DNA of 45,067 bases from Fidelibacterota bacterium REDSEA-S14_B6. Lineage in GTDB: Bacteria > Fidelibacterota > Marinisomatia > Marinisomatales > S15-B10. This document shows positions 33,146-40,979 of this stretch, piece after piece. Each line of letters opens with the position of its first letter. Position 1 is the stretch's first letter. The DNA is taken from positions 1 to 45,067 of the forward strand of contig LUOC01000124.1 of assembly GCA_001626655.1 (NCBI GenBank), written 5' to 3'. The notes beneath the pieces were generated by a model. That model was not told where the DNA came from and did no database searches. It saw only the letters and a program-made list of their open reading frames with translations. The translations under genes and the position numbers were made by a program.

Positions 33146-33206
33146 ACACAACAACACCTATACGCAATGCCCTTCGGGACACTGCGCATAGCCAAACCGT
33201 TGCAAG
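33146..33206 (+). repeat. attC-like folded recombination site
   Basis: An inner stem CTAT-CGCA-TG-CCC (33158-33172) pairs with GGG-CA-TGCG-ATAG (33176-33191). It has two a·c mismatches, one extrahelical A (33179) and a TTC loop. Unpaired spacers (2 and 7 nt) then separate it from an outer stem CAAC (33152-33155) with GTTG (33199-33202). Mismatches and extrahelical bases confined to a long stem, an unpaired central spacer and terminal CAAC/GTTG boxes are the design of integron attC sites. It lies exactly between two gene cassettes. Confidence 0.6.
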
Positions 33207-33220
33207 CAAAAGGAATTAAA

Positions 33221-33416
33221 ATGAAATTTCGAGAAGCAAATAGAAACGATATCTTTGAAATTGTAAAAATGATAGCACATGACAAGCTTGGTAAATTAAG
33301 AGAAGATTTTAGAGACCCATTGCCGGATAAATATTATGCTGCCTTTGATAACATCCATAAGGATGACAATCAGGAATTAATAGTGCTTGAAAATGATAAA
33401 AGAGAAATAATTGAAC
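33221..33416 (+). pseudogene. GNAT acetyltransferase cassette, truncated
   Basis: The first 65 residues of a GNAT-family N-acetyltransferase are present (MKFREANRNDIFEIVKMIA, then LPDKYYAAFDNI, then QELIVLENDKREI). The acetyl-CoA-binding core that should follow is gone: at about 33411-33418 the AT-rich sequence ends and the antisense of the endonuclease/exonuclease gene begins. AGGA precedes the ATG at 33221, 18 bases after the attC-like GTTG box. It is the second cassette of the array and marks the right edge of the foreign segment. Confidence 0.75.
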
Positions 33417-33421
33417 CCCTC

Positions 33422-34426
33422 TCACGGCTTCTTCACCCACATCAAATCGATGACCACGGCACCATGATCCGAGGGGAATTGCCGCTCTTCTCTCGAGATT
33501 ACATCATCTTCCCACACGTGGGGCAGTACATATCCTGAAACGGGGCGCAATGTCCAACCGCTGCCTTTGTCCGGATTTTTTATATAGAGTCTGTCAATCC
33601 GATCGAAGGATTGTGCCGTTCCCGTTTCTCCCGGCTGTGGACCTCGATACATGGGGGACCAAGTAATCCCCGGGTGCTGCACAGGGTTGGGATGGACAGT
33701 CCTGTATGTATCCTCAAAACCGTGATCGATCATGGCTTTACTCACGGGCAAAGGGAGGTTTCGCCGATGTTTAAAAACCCGTTCCGTATCCAAGGTCCAA
33801 TCCAAGTGGGATGGGCAATTCCAATCACCGCCCACCAGCAATGGAATATCCACAGACAGATGCCCTTCATCTTTGATATGGGCAAGGAGCGCCTCCACCT
33901 CTTTCAGGCGGTTCGACCGCTCCGTTTCTGCGGCCCGTAGCTGGGTATCATCCATGGTGGGGTTATCGCGAATTTCATATCCGATGAATGCACGGTAGTC
34001 CAGCCAAATGCTCCATGCAATAAACTCACGCTGTTGTGCATCTTTCAGGCGGGCACCCACCCCATGCCATTTATCATGGAAATATTCTGTATCAATCTCA
34101 AGTGGGGTCAGCACGCACAAATGGGTGCTCTCACCCTGGTACTGATTCCAGCCCAGTTCACCGGCGAGCCACGCGCCTAGATGGGGCCTGTCGTCCTTAA
34201 TATCGTAGCTTTCTTGCAGTAGAACGATATCCGGATTTTCACTGCGGATGACCGCCAGGGCTTTTTCTGCACCTTGGTTTACATCGTTTCCGCCACGGAG
34301 GACATTCCAAACCATGACCCGCAATCCATCACGAGGTGGGTTTGGTGAATCATTTTCCGCAAAAGAGATTGAAGTTAATATGAAGAAAAGAATTCCAATC
34401 CGGAAGTGGGATAAAATGTTTTTCAT
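33422..34426 (-). CDS. Endonuclease/exonuclease/phosphatase family protein, exported
   Basis: This 334-residue EEP-fold hydrolase has a signal peptide (about 1-23, ending ISFA). Core motifs are VMVWNVLRGG, IVLLQES, GDWNCPSHLDW, the SFDRIDRLYIK block and the final SDHGAVVIDL with catalytic Asp-His. Family members cleave nucleic acid, phosphoinositides or other phosphodiesters; with a signal peptide the target is periplasmic or extracellular. The ATG at 34426 is chosen over 34438 because GGAG lies 6 nt upstream. The C-terminus is complete although the foreign segment begins just past its stop. Confidence 0.85.
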   Translation of the reverse strand: MKNILSHFRIGILFFILTSISFAENDSPNPPRDGLRVMVWNVLRGGNDVNQGAEKALAVIRSENPDIVLLQESYDIKDDRPHLGAWLAGELGWNQYQGESTHLCVLTPLEIDTEYFHDKWHGVGARLKDAQQREFIAWSIWLDYRAFIGYEIRDNPTMDDTQLRAAETERSNRLKEVEALLAHIKDEGHLSVDIPLLVGGDWNCPSHLDWTLDTERVFKHRRNLPLPVSKAMIDHGFEDTYRTVHPNPVQHPGITWSPMYRGPQPGETGTAQSFDRIDRLYIKNPDKGSGWTLRPVSGYVLPHVWEDDVISREERQFPSDHGAVVIDLMWVKKP

Positions 34427-34450
34427 GCTCAACTCCATTTATATAATCAA

Positions 34451-34564
34451 AACCACCCCAACTCTTTTAACTAACCCTGATTGCGTTACACATCCTCCCC
34501 TCCTTATCTAAGGAGGGGAGTGCCGACTGCCAGTCTATGCACGACTGGCTGGACAGGGGTGGTT
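34451..34564. mobile_element. MITE/REP-like element with terminal inverted repeats
   Basis: AACCACCCC (34451-34459) is inverted as GGGGTGGTT (34556-34564). Between them a perfect 11-bp stem, CTCCCCTCCTT (34495-34505) with AAGGAGGGGAG (34510-34520), is followed by a second hairpin, CCAGTC and GACTGG. No coding sequence is inside. It fills the gap between the second DUF6090 gene and the endonuclease/exonuclease gene. Nested hairpins bounded by inverted repeats suggest a non-autonomous element; the large stem could also end or weaken transcription. Confidence 0.55.
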
Positions 34565-34587
34565 AATTATCAATCGGTTGCCGATCT

Positions 34588-35295
34588 CTAGTTCCCGATT
34601 TCATTCTTCGTTAAGGATAGAGCCGTTAGATAGGATTTTTCAATATCCTTCAGTTGGCGGGTGTACATATTCCCATAGAGGTTCGCCTGAGAGAGCAGTC
34701 CATAAAAGGCGTTCGACATATAATAGGAGCGGTTGAACTTGTATTGATTGAGTGTCCGGCTTCCGTAGAATGCGCCATCAAAGGAGTGGTAATTAAAGCT
34801 GATTCGAAACTCCTCCAATATCGTGTTCCGGAACCCAATATTAAAATGGTCTATTTCTGTGGATGTGGCATAATTACGATCCTTCTGGTGATTGTACATC
34901 TCCAGCAGAATATTTTTTAGTTCCACATTTTTGATGAGCTCGAACGCACCCGTGGAAATCAACTGGTTAAAGATGCCGTCCTGTGGAAAGAATGAAAAAC
35001 CTACCTCAATATCCAACAGCTTATTCAATATTTCAGGATCGGTATAGATGGTGTGATTTTGATCAATATCGCTTTGAATCTCTGTAATGAGCTGGTCCGA
35101 TTGATACAACGTTTCAAGAAGTTTGTTGATCTGGTCGATGTCCATCTCCAGTGTATTGCTTAGATCGTGTAAATACTGGTCTTTCTTTTGTTCATTCTCA
35201 TTCTCGGTCTGCTGGCCTTCAGCATAGAAGGATAAGCCGATGCCCAAGAAAACGGCTATAAATTCGATCCCCCCTCTGGTTAAGATATTTTTCAT
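34588..35295 (-). CDS. DUF6090 family protein
   Basis: This 235-residue protein opens with MKNILTRGGIEFIAVFLGIG, the same N-terminus as the protein at 36932. A short hydrophobic helix (about 10-25) is followed by long helical segments with Asn/Gln/Asp-rich spacing. DUF6090 proteins are membrane-anchored and of unknown function. The ATG at 35295 is used (GGAGG 5 nt upstream), not 35307. It sits between the DUF885-like gene and the endonuclease/exonuclease gene in a five-gene same-strand run. It is one of three traces of this family in 6.5 kb. Confidence 0.75.
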   Translation of the reverse strand: MKNILTRGGIEFIAVFLGIGLSFYAEGQQTENENEQKKDQYLHDLSNTLEMDIDQINKLLETLYQSDQLITEIQSDIDQNHTIYTDPEILNKLLDIEVGFSFFPQDGIFNQLISTGAFELIKNVELKNILLEMYNHQKDRNYATSTEIDHFNIGFRNTILEEFRISFNYHSFDGAFYGSRTLNQYKFNRSYYMSNAFYGLLSQANLYGNMYTRQLKDIEKSYLTALSLTKNEIGN

Positions 35296-35310
35296 GTTGT
35301 CCTCCATTGT

Positions 35311-36912
35311 TTAATTCGCCATCATCTCCTGCCGGACCAGCTCCACGGGGATATGCCCCGCCCTGTTGAACTGATCCAAGAACTCCTTCAGCCTGAATTC
35401 CTTCCCCTCCGTTTCTAATTTTTCCGCATACTGTGTCATGAGGTTTTCGATGAGGTATTTTCCTGTGATGTAACAGGTGCCATACCCGGGTTGACGGAGA
35501 TAGAGGTGCTGCTCAAACTGAAGCAGGTGAGGCTCCCGTTCCATCCATCCCCGAGGCGTCCATTTCACATGAACCTGCCCCGCCTCCGCCATGGTCATGA
35601 TGTTGGCGTGGGCGTACAGGGACCCCAATCCCCGTGCTGCCCGCTGGGCCAGCATGATCCAGACAATCTCCCGTGACCGGGGACTGTCGTCGTAGAGTCC
35701 GGCATGCATGAACATCTCCTCCACGGCGGTGGCAATCCCCTCACTCTTGGAGTCATACATATTATAAAGGGACGGTTCCCGGCGAATGGGGTTGGGGTGG
35801 GGGTTGTCCCGAACTTCCGCCAGATCGAACCAGTGATAAAAGTGGGAGTAGAGAGGCAGGGGGTCCATGTGGAGACCGATGGAGAAAAAGTTCCGCTTGT
35901 CCTTCGGTGCATACTTTCCCATGTGCTCCCGGAGGGCCGGCTCCATGTTGTCCTTGATCACCATAATATCATTCTCTTTCAGGAACCGCATCATCCGCTG
36001 GACGCCCTTCTCCGTCAGTTCGGCAAACTGTTCCGGCGTGTCGGCCGATTGCAGGGGAGGCAAATGTTTGTTCCTCTCCTCCTCCAATTTCAGTGAAGAC
36101 CACGCCCGATCCAACTCCCGCTGAAGGAGCTGCGCCTCCTCCTCCCATGTCAAGGGGACGAGGTGGACGTTCTGCTGGTACCATGAATAGTTGTCCTTCC
36201 CGATCCCCGATGGTCCTCTCTTTTTGGGCGCTTCCTTTTCCAGCCATTCTATAAACGCACCGTTTGCCCCTTGGGCTTTCTTAACAGTAGTTAACAGTTT
36301 TTCGTCGGCGCTGTTCTTGTGATGCCTTTGAAGTTGTTCTTCAATAGTTTTCAGATTTTTGCCCTGATCGCGGATGTCGTTGATCCCCGCCACCCACAGG
36401 TCCCGGGCGTCGCCGGTTAAGTTCTCCCTGGCCTGCTTGAGGAAAGACGGGATCAGTGCAAGCTCCCTAAGAACCCTCTCTTTTGCTTCACCTTTGAGCG
36501 GAAAAGTATACTGCCAGTACTCCAATAAGGCGTGGTTGGTGGGACCTTCATGGGCCGGGACATCGCTCTGGTACATCCAGACTGTCTGATAAAAAGCGGG
36601 ATCCCTCTCCCACGGCTTGAGGGCGCGGCGGTTGAAATCGTAACCGTTCATCTCCGCTTCCACGATTTGCCAGTCCACCCGCATCGGTACGGGCCACCCC
36701 GTGGTGTCAATGGCCACCAGCCTTTTCTGGAGCACTTTGAACGGGCGTTGCCGCTTCCTGAATTGACGTTTTGTATAGTCCGGCGCCCCGTTCAATAACG
36801 GGGGTTTTTCGAATGCCCGCCACTCCTGGAACAGCGCCTGTAGATCATTATAGTTGCCCGGTGTCTGGCCCGCTAAAACACCGACAAGTAGAGTAGTGAC
36901 GAATCTGTTCAT
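35311..36912 (-). CDS. DUF885-like exported protein
   Basis: This 533-residue exported protein has a short signal peptide (about 1-15). The second half carries SKSEGIATAVEEMFMHAGLYDD, where DUF885 proteins have 'EGWA.Y.E.....G', and PGYGTCYITGKYLIENL near the end, also DUF885-like. The metal-binding HExxH-like block of active DUF885 peptidases is not evident, so it may be a divergent or inactive member. The ATG overlaps the stop of an 8-codon reading frame (ATGA), so translation is likely coupled. Confidence 0.6.
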   Translation of the reverse strand: MNRFVTTLLVGVLAGQTPGNYNDLQALFQEWRAFEKPPLLNGAPDYTKRQFRKRQRPFKVLQKRLVAIDTTGWPVPMRVDWQIVEAEMNGYDFNRRALKPWERDPAFYQTVWMYQSDVPAHEGPTNHALLEYWQYTFPLKGEAKERVLRELALIPSFLKQARENLTGDARDLWVAGINDIRDQGKNLKTIEEQLQRHHKNSADEKLLTTVKKAQGANGAFIEWLEKEAPKKRGPSGIGKDNYSWYQQNVHLVPLTWEEEAQLLQRELDRAWSSLKLEEERNKHLPPLQSADTPEQFAELTEKGVQRMMRFLKENDIMVIKDNMEPALREHMGKYAPKDKRNFFSIGLHMDPLPLYSHFYHWFDLAEVRDNPHPNPIRREPSLYNMYDSKSEGIATAVEEMFMHAGLYDDSPRSREIVWIMLAQRAARGLGSLYAHANIMTMAEAGQVHVKWTPRGWMEREPHLLQFEQHLYLRQPGYGTCYITGKYLIENLMTQYAEKLETEGKEFRLKEFLDQFNRAGHIPVELVRQEMMAN

Positions 36913-36935
36913 CGTGCCGCCAGCAAGTTTTTCAT
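36909..36935 (-). other. 8-codon reading frame MKNLLAAR between DUF6090 and DUF885-like genes
   Basis: A GGAGG placed 4 nt before an ATG starts MKNLLAAR followed by TGA. The ATG overlaps the upstream DUF6090 stop, and the TGA overlaps the DUF885-like ATG (ATGA at both ends). The peptide matches the DUF6090 N-terminus (MKNLLARGG). It may be the stump of a deleted DUF6090 gene now serving as a coupling or leader frame. Confidence 0.5.
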
Positions 36936-37621
36936 GCTTCCTCCAAATAGGTGTCTATCGATTCCATCAGCTCATCAATATTCTTGATGTGCCGCTCTAA
37001 AATCCGTAGCAAAAACGCCCTGATTCCCTGTTGGTCAAAGAGGTAAGCCAAAACAACCTGATCAGCGAGAAACTGTTCCATCTCTTTTCCAAGACCGTTC
37101 AGGGCGGGGTTCAACAGCGCTGGATGATTCTCGATGAGATAGTCTTTGAACCTTCGATACAAGTATCGATTGTTTTCAGCGCCTTCCTTGATGTGATCTT
37201 GCGCTACTTGAAATGTAAAATTGATTTCTTCTTTCAGGTCACTGTCGGGAATCAGCGCCAAACTGCCGTCGCTGCGTAAGCTATTGTAGACTGTTCTGGG
37301 CGGGTGGAAAGCATAATAACCGGTCAACCTCAGCATGAGCTGTCGACCCTCAAACTCCAAGTTGACCAGAGAGTCGGCATTGTTGCTTCCCCAGTTGTTG
37401 ACAATAGTGTCAACTATTTCATTGTCGTTTGTTATGGCAGAAATTCGGATGCTAGAATATTCTCTGTCGCCGACCAATTCCTCTTTCAAGCTCTTCAGTG
37501 TGCTGGCAGCTTTCTCTCTGTTCAGTAATTCCGTGCGGTAATCATCCACCCAAAGGGAGCCGGTAATACCTAATAGCACCGCCAAAAACTCAATGCCCCC
37601 GCGGGCGAGAAGATTTTTTAT
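36932..37621 (-). CDS. DUF6090 family protein with ATA in the start position
   Basis: This protein of about 229 residues begins KNLLARGGIEFLAVLLGITG, with a hydrophobic helix, and continues as Glu/Asp/Leu-rich helices. AAGGAGG lies 7 nt before ATA (37619-37621), exactly where the paralog at 34588-35295 has its ATG. The next in-frame option, TTG at 37585, would cut off the conserved N-terminus and has no Shine-Dalgarno. The start codon may be a mutated ATG or a rare ATA start. It lies 20 bases after the symporter stop and before the DUF885-like gene. Confidence 0.7.
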   Translation of the reverse strand: MKNLLARGGIEFLAVLLGITGSLWVDDYRTELLNREKAASTLKSLKEELVGDREYSSIRISAITNDNEIVDTIVNNWGSNNADSLVNLEFEGRQLMLRLTGYYAFHPPRTVYNSLRSDGSLALIPDSDLKEEINFTFQVAQDHIKEGAENNRYLYRRFKDYLIENHPALLNPALNGLGKEMEQFLADQVVLAYLFDQQGIRAFLLRILERHIKNIDELMESIDTYLEEA

Positions 37622-37640
37622 TTCGTCGCCTCCTTATTTA

Positions 37641-39521
37641 TCAGCCGAACCGTTCTCTGTGGATTCGCTCCACCTCTTCCGGCTTCACCGGTTCGGAGAG
37701 TCCCATCTGGAAGGCGAGAAACCACATGACAAATATCCCGTAAGCTAGGAACAGTAGCTGCCACACCCAGAGCGACGGCAGTCCGAATGGTGCCCACGTG
37801 GCGGGGTTGTTCGGGTCCGAGAAGAGGCTGTTACCGATGGTGGCGAAGGGGCCGAATCCTACGAGAAACCAGATGAGCGTCAATCCCCATGCCAGTGATA
37901 TCTTCTTCTTTCTCTCCGGCGTCATCCCGGAAACGGCCTGGAGGAATGCGTGACGTTTCTCTTTGCGGTCCCGGTCGTCCTCTCCATCGCCTGACAGTTT
38001 GGACACTGCCAGCGCCACCACCAGATTAAACAGTATCCCCCAGCCGGCGCTGTGGATCGTCAGTGGATAGGCACCCCACGGCACACCGAACCAGACGGAG
38101 GTCCTGTCTGTGAGCGTGACGGCGATGAGGCCCGCCGCCAAGCCAGCAACGACGCCTTTCCGCGTGAGCCATGGAAAATAGCAGACACCCATGAGGGCGG
38201 GATACATCTGAAAGCCGTACGCCACGGCGAGGCCTCCCAGCATAACAATGGCAGAGGTGGACTTGGCCGCCACCACAAGGGCCGCCACGGTGACAACCAC
38301 GACCATCAATCTTCCGCCGAACTTTTGCGCGCTGTCCGAAGCGTCTGGATTAATGTATCGCTTATAGATGTCCCGCGTTACCATAGCGCTGAAAGTGGAC
38401 ATGTACGCCGCCCCCGTGCTCTGCATGGCCGCCAGTGCGCAGACAGCCAGAAGTCCCATCAGCCACGGCGTCGAAGCAGAGAGGAGATTGATCAGTTGAG
38501 GGACGAGGTTCTTGTCATCGGCGCTCTCGATAACACCGTTCGCGATAAGTACGTGTCCCCCCATTCCCTGAATAATCGTGAACGTGAAGAGTATAATTCC
38601 GATCACCACCGACGATGCCGCCACTTGCTGCCACCGGAACGGTTTGCTCGTCTTGTTTGAAAATGCCCACATGGAGAAAGCGGGCGACGACTGAATCCCC
38701 ATCAGGGCGAACATGTAGGTCATGCACATGATGCCTGTCCACGTTCCGCCGGAAGCCTTGCTTCCGGCCGACACCATCTGAATACTGCCCGGAATCGCCA
38801 CGGCCGGCGAATGCCCCGCCGGCGTCAGGTTGCCGTTTGAGGCGAGATCGGTCCGAACATAATCGGCCATGCCGGAAACAAAGCCGGACCACCCGCCGGA
38901 AAAATGGATGGCGATACCACCGAGAATACAGATGCCGAGAGCAAGCAGAATGCACTGAACGCAGTCCACGTACGCTACGGAGCGGAGTCCCCCGGAGGCG
39001 ACATAGATCACCACCACCGCCGACAGGGCGAACATCCCGAAGTTCACGCTCACCAGCCCGTCTGTCAGCACGTTGAACAGGTCTCCGGATGCCCTCAACT
39101 GAACGCCGAGATATGGCACGCTGAACAGAAACGCCACCAGCACGGTGAGAAGGCGAATGGCGTTTCCGCCGTAGTAGTCGCTGTACATCTCTCCCGGCGT
39201 AATGTAGTGAAACGCCCTCCCCAACACCCACTGACGCCTCAAGAAAAGCACGCCTGTAAACGGGATCGTCAACGCATAGAAAGAGGCAAATGCGTAGGGG
39301 AGGCCGTCGGTGAAGATCTTGCCCGGGTGCCCCACGAACGTCCATCCACTGAAACTGGTGGCCGTAGCGGCAAGCACAAATACCCACATGCCGATGGATC
39401 GCCCCGCCAGAAAATAGTCGGTAGAGGTGCGGGCGCTCCTCGCGCCCTTGATCCCCCAGAAAAGACAGTAAGCCCAGTAGAGGCCTACGAACGTCATCAA
39501 CCATACAAGCTTGGGACTCAT
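37641..39521 (-). CDS. Sodium:solute symporter family protein
   Basis: This 626-residue SSS-family transporter has about 13-14 hydrophobic segments. Typical features are TDYFLAGRSIGMWVF near the start, ATATSFSGWTFVG (Na+-site helix), the GGLRSVAYVDCVQ block and STGAAYMSTFSAMVTRDIYKRY in helix 9. It imports an organic solute (sugar, amino acid or carboxylate) with Na+; the substrate is unknown. It heads the run followed by DUF6090, DUF885-like, DUF6090 and the endonuclease/exonuclease gene, and is divergent from the SRPBCC gene. Confidence 0.9.
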   Translation of the reverse strand: MSPKLVWLMTFVGLYWAYCLFWGIKGARSARTSTDYFLAGRSIGMWVFVLAATATSFSGWTFVGHPGKIFTDGLPYAFASFYALTIPFTGVLFLRRQWVLGRAFHYITPGEMYSDYYGGNAIRLLTVLVAFLFSVPYLGVQLRASGDLFNVLTDGLVSVNFGMFALSAVVVIYVASGGLRSVAYVDCVQCILLALGICILGGIAIHFSGGWSGFVSGMADYVRTDLASNGNLTPAGHSPAVAIPGSIQMVSAGSKASGGTWTGIMCMTYMFALMGIQSSPAFSMWAFSNKTSKPFRWQQVAASSVVIGIILFTFTIIQGMGGHVLIANGVIESADDKNLVPQLINLLSASTPWLMGLLAVCALAAMQSTGAAYMSTFSAMVTRDIYKRYINPDASDSAQKFGGRLMVVVVTVAALVVAAKSTSAIVMLGGLAVAYGFQMYPALMGVCYFPWLTRKGVVAGLAAGLIAVTLTDRTSVWFGVPWGAYPLTIHSAGWGILFNLVVALAVSKLSGDGEDDRDRKEKRHAFLQAVSGMTPERKKKISLAWGLTLIWFLVGFGPFATIGNSLFSDPNNPATWAPFGLPSLWVWQLLFLAYGIFVMWFLAFQMGLSEPVKPEEVERIHRERFG

Positions 39522-39683
39522 CGTCGTTTTCTCCCCAGTGAATTGACAGGAAGTCTACCGGATCGCCTGTAAAGAGTCAAGACTTTCTTCGGGACAAAAT
39601 GGTTCTGGAAGCGAGCGGTGAATATTAGATTTTGCCCCTTTAGTGGAGATGAAAAACGTGACCGTCCTGAAAGGGAGAAAGCA

Positions 39684-40277
39684 GTGGCTGTAGGGGGAAT
39701 GAGTTTCGCCCTGCTGTTCCTCATTTACTATTTTGTAAAGAGAACGGCTGCCGAGCAGAACCTCGATCTCGACTATTCCGTCGAATTCCATCCCCGCCGA
39801 ACCACTGTTTCGGCGACCATGGATATGGATGCGCCGCCCGATATCGTCTGGAAGGCGCTCACAGATATGTCGAATTACCGGTTGTGGCTTCCGTGGATTC
39901 ACCGCGTCCGCGTTACGAACCACGAGGTCGACAGATGGGTTCACAAACATTCGCTCCTCAAGTACAACATAGAGGTGGGGAACCGCTTTGAAATTCAGCC
40001 ATTCTTCGGGGCGCCCTATACCAGTTGCAGGTTTATTACCATTGATCCGGAAAAGACGCTGGCTATGGAGATGCGGTTTTTCCCTTTCAATAGGGAGCTG
40101 GTCACCTTTACGCTGACCCCTTTCAAGAATTGTGTTGAGGTGACCTACACCTCTACCAACAGCACCCTGCTGAACTTTATTACCGCCTCCATGTTTTCAT
40201 GGCAGGGGAAGGATGTTCTCAAGAACCTGATTGAAGCGCTTCCGGAAGTTGAGCTCGAAGAAGACACCGCCTCGTGA
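39684..40277 (+). CDS. Membrane-anchored SRPBCC (START-like) protein
   Basis: This 197-residue protein has an N-terminal helix (MSFALLFLIYYFV) and an SRPBCC/polyketide-cyclase-type fold. MDAPPDIVWKALTDMSNYRLWLPW is the usual opening, with a FFPFNRELVTFTLTP strand region and a long C-terminal helix. Such folds bind lipids or hydrophobic ligands. The frame opens at 39618, but GTG at 39684 has AAGGGAG 6 nt upstream. Its stop overlaps the GTG of the triple-repeat protein gene, so both are made together. Confidence 0.75.
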   Translation: MAVGGMSFALLFLIYYFVKRTAAEQNLDLDYSVEFHPRRTTVSATMDMDAPPDIVWKALTDMSNYRLWLPWIHRVRVTNHEVDRWVHKHSLLKYNIEVGNRFEIQPFFGAPYTSCRFITIDPEKTLAMEMRFFPFNRELVTFTLTPFKNCVEVTYTSTNSTLLNFITASMFSWQGKDVLKNLIEALPEVELEEDTAS

Positions 40278-40975
40278 AGGCGAAGCGTGCTGGCTCCCCT
40301 CCCGAAACCACTCCAGATGCAGTGACAGCGGTGAATCAATTTCTCAGCGGCGGCTCCGCTCCGGCAACAGAAGCCACTCCGACCGCTCCCGCAGTGGACG
40401 TTCCGGAAGAGATCCGCGTCAGTCAGTATGTTCTCAAGGGACTCGACGGCGACATGGATCTTATCAATGCCATCGACGACCGTGTCTTCCGGGCGAAAGT
40501 GAAGTCAGCCCTGACAAAAGCTAAACGCACCGGGGAGCGTCCTGAAATTCCGCCGGACACACCGCCTTTGGGTGGCGAGGCAACGCCTGCTGCACCAGTA
40601 CCGGCCGCGGCTCCACCACAGGCCATGGATGAGGAGACGCTCATCAACACTTATGTTTCCAACGCCATGAAGGGCGACGAAGAAGCCATCGCGGCTATAG
40701 AAGATCGCATCCTCAGGGCGAAGGTGAAGTCGGCGTTGGTGAAAGCAAAACGGACAGGTGTTGCCCCGGAAGTTCCGGAAGCGGCACCCCCAACTCAGGC
40801 GCCAGCTGCCGAAACGACAGACGCTCCGACCGCGGACGGCCCCGACGCTATTATCGAGCAGGCTGTCCAGGCCGCCCTTGAAGGGAACATGGACCTCATT
40901 AACGGAATCGAAGACCGTGTTCTGAGGGGCAAGGCAAAGTCGGCTTTAGTTAAAGCCAAGCGGGCCAAAAACTAA
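40274..40975 (+). CDS. Novel triple-repeat protein
   Basis: I do not recognise this 233-residue protein. It holds three copies of a helical unit, best seen as ALxGDxDLINAIDDRVxRAKV followed by KSALxKAKR, beginning near residues 55, 120 and 195 and separated by Pro/Ala/Thr linkers; the N-terminus (KAKRAGSPPE) looks like a leftover repeat end. The units alternate acidic and basic faces and have no signal or membrane segment. GTG start overlaps the SRPBCC stop (GTGA). A role in protein or nucleic acid binding is inference. Confidence 0.7.
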   Translation: MKAKRAGSPPETTPDAVTAVNQFLSGGSAPATEATPTAPAVDVPEEIRVSQYVLKGLDGDMDLINAIDDRVFRAKVKSALTKAKRTGERPEIPPDTPPLGGEATPAAPVPAAAPPQAMDEETLINTYVSNAMKGDEEAIAAIEDRILRAKVKSALVKAKRTGVAPEVPEAAPPTQAPAAETTDAPTADGPDAIIEQAVQAALEGNMDLINGIEDRVLRGKAKSALVKAKRAKN

Positions 40976-40979
40976 GAGC

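Noticed and set aside
33167..33538. A 123-codon frame extending the GNAT fragment at both ends
   Set aside because: The upstream part translates the attC-like hairpin and the downstream part reads antisense through the exonuclease-like gene; only 33221 to about 33416 is acetyltransferase.
38515..39572. Long open frames on both strands inside the symporter gene
   Set aside because: Arg/His-rich translations are typical of out-of-frame reading of a membrane protein gene; the SSS family motifs fix the true frame.
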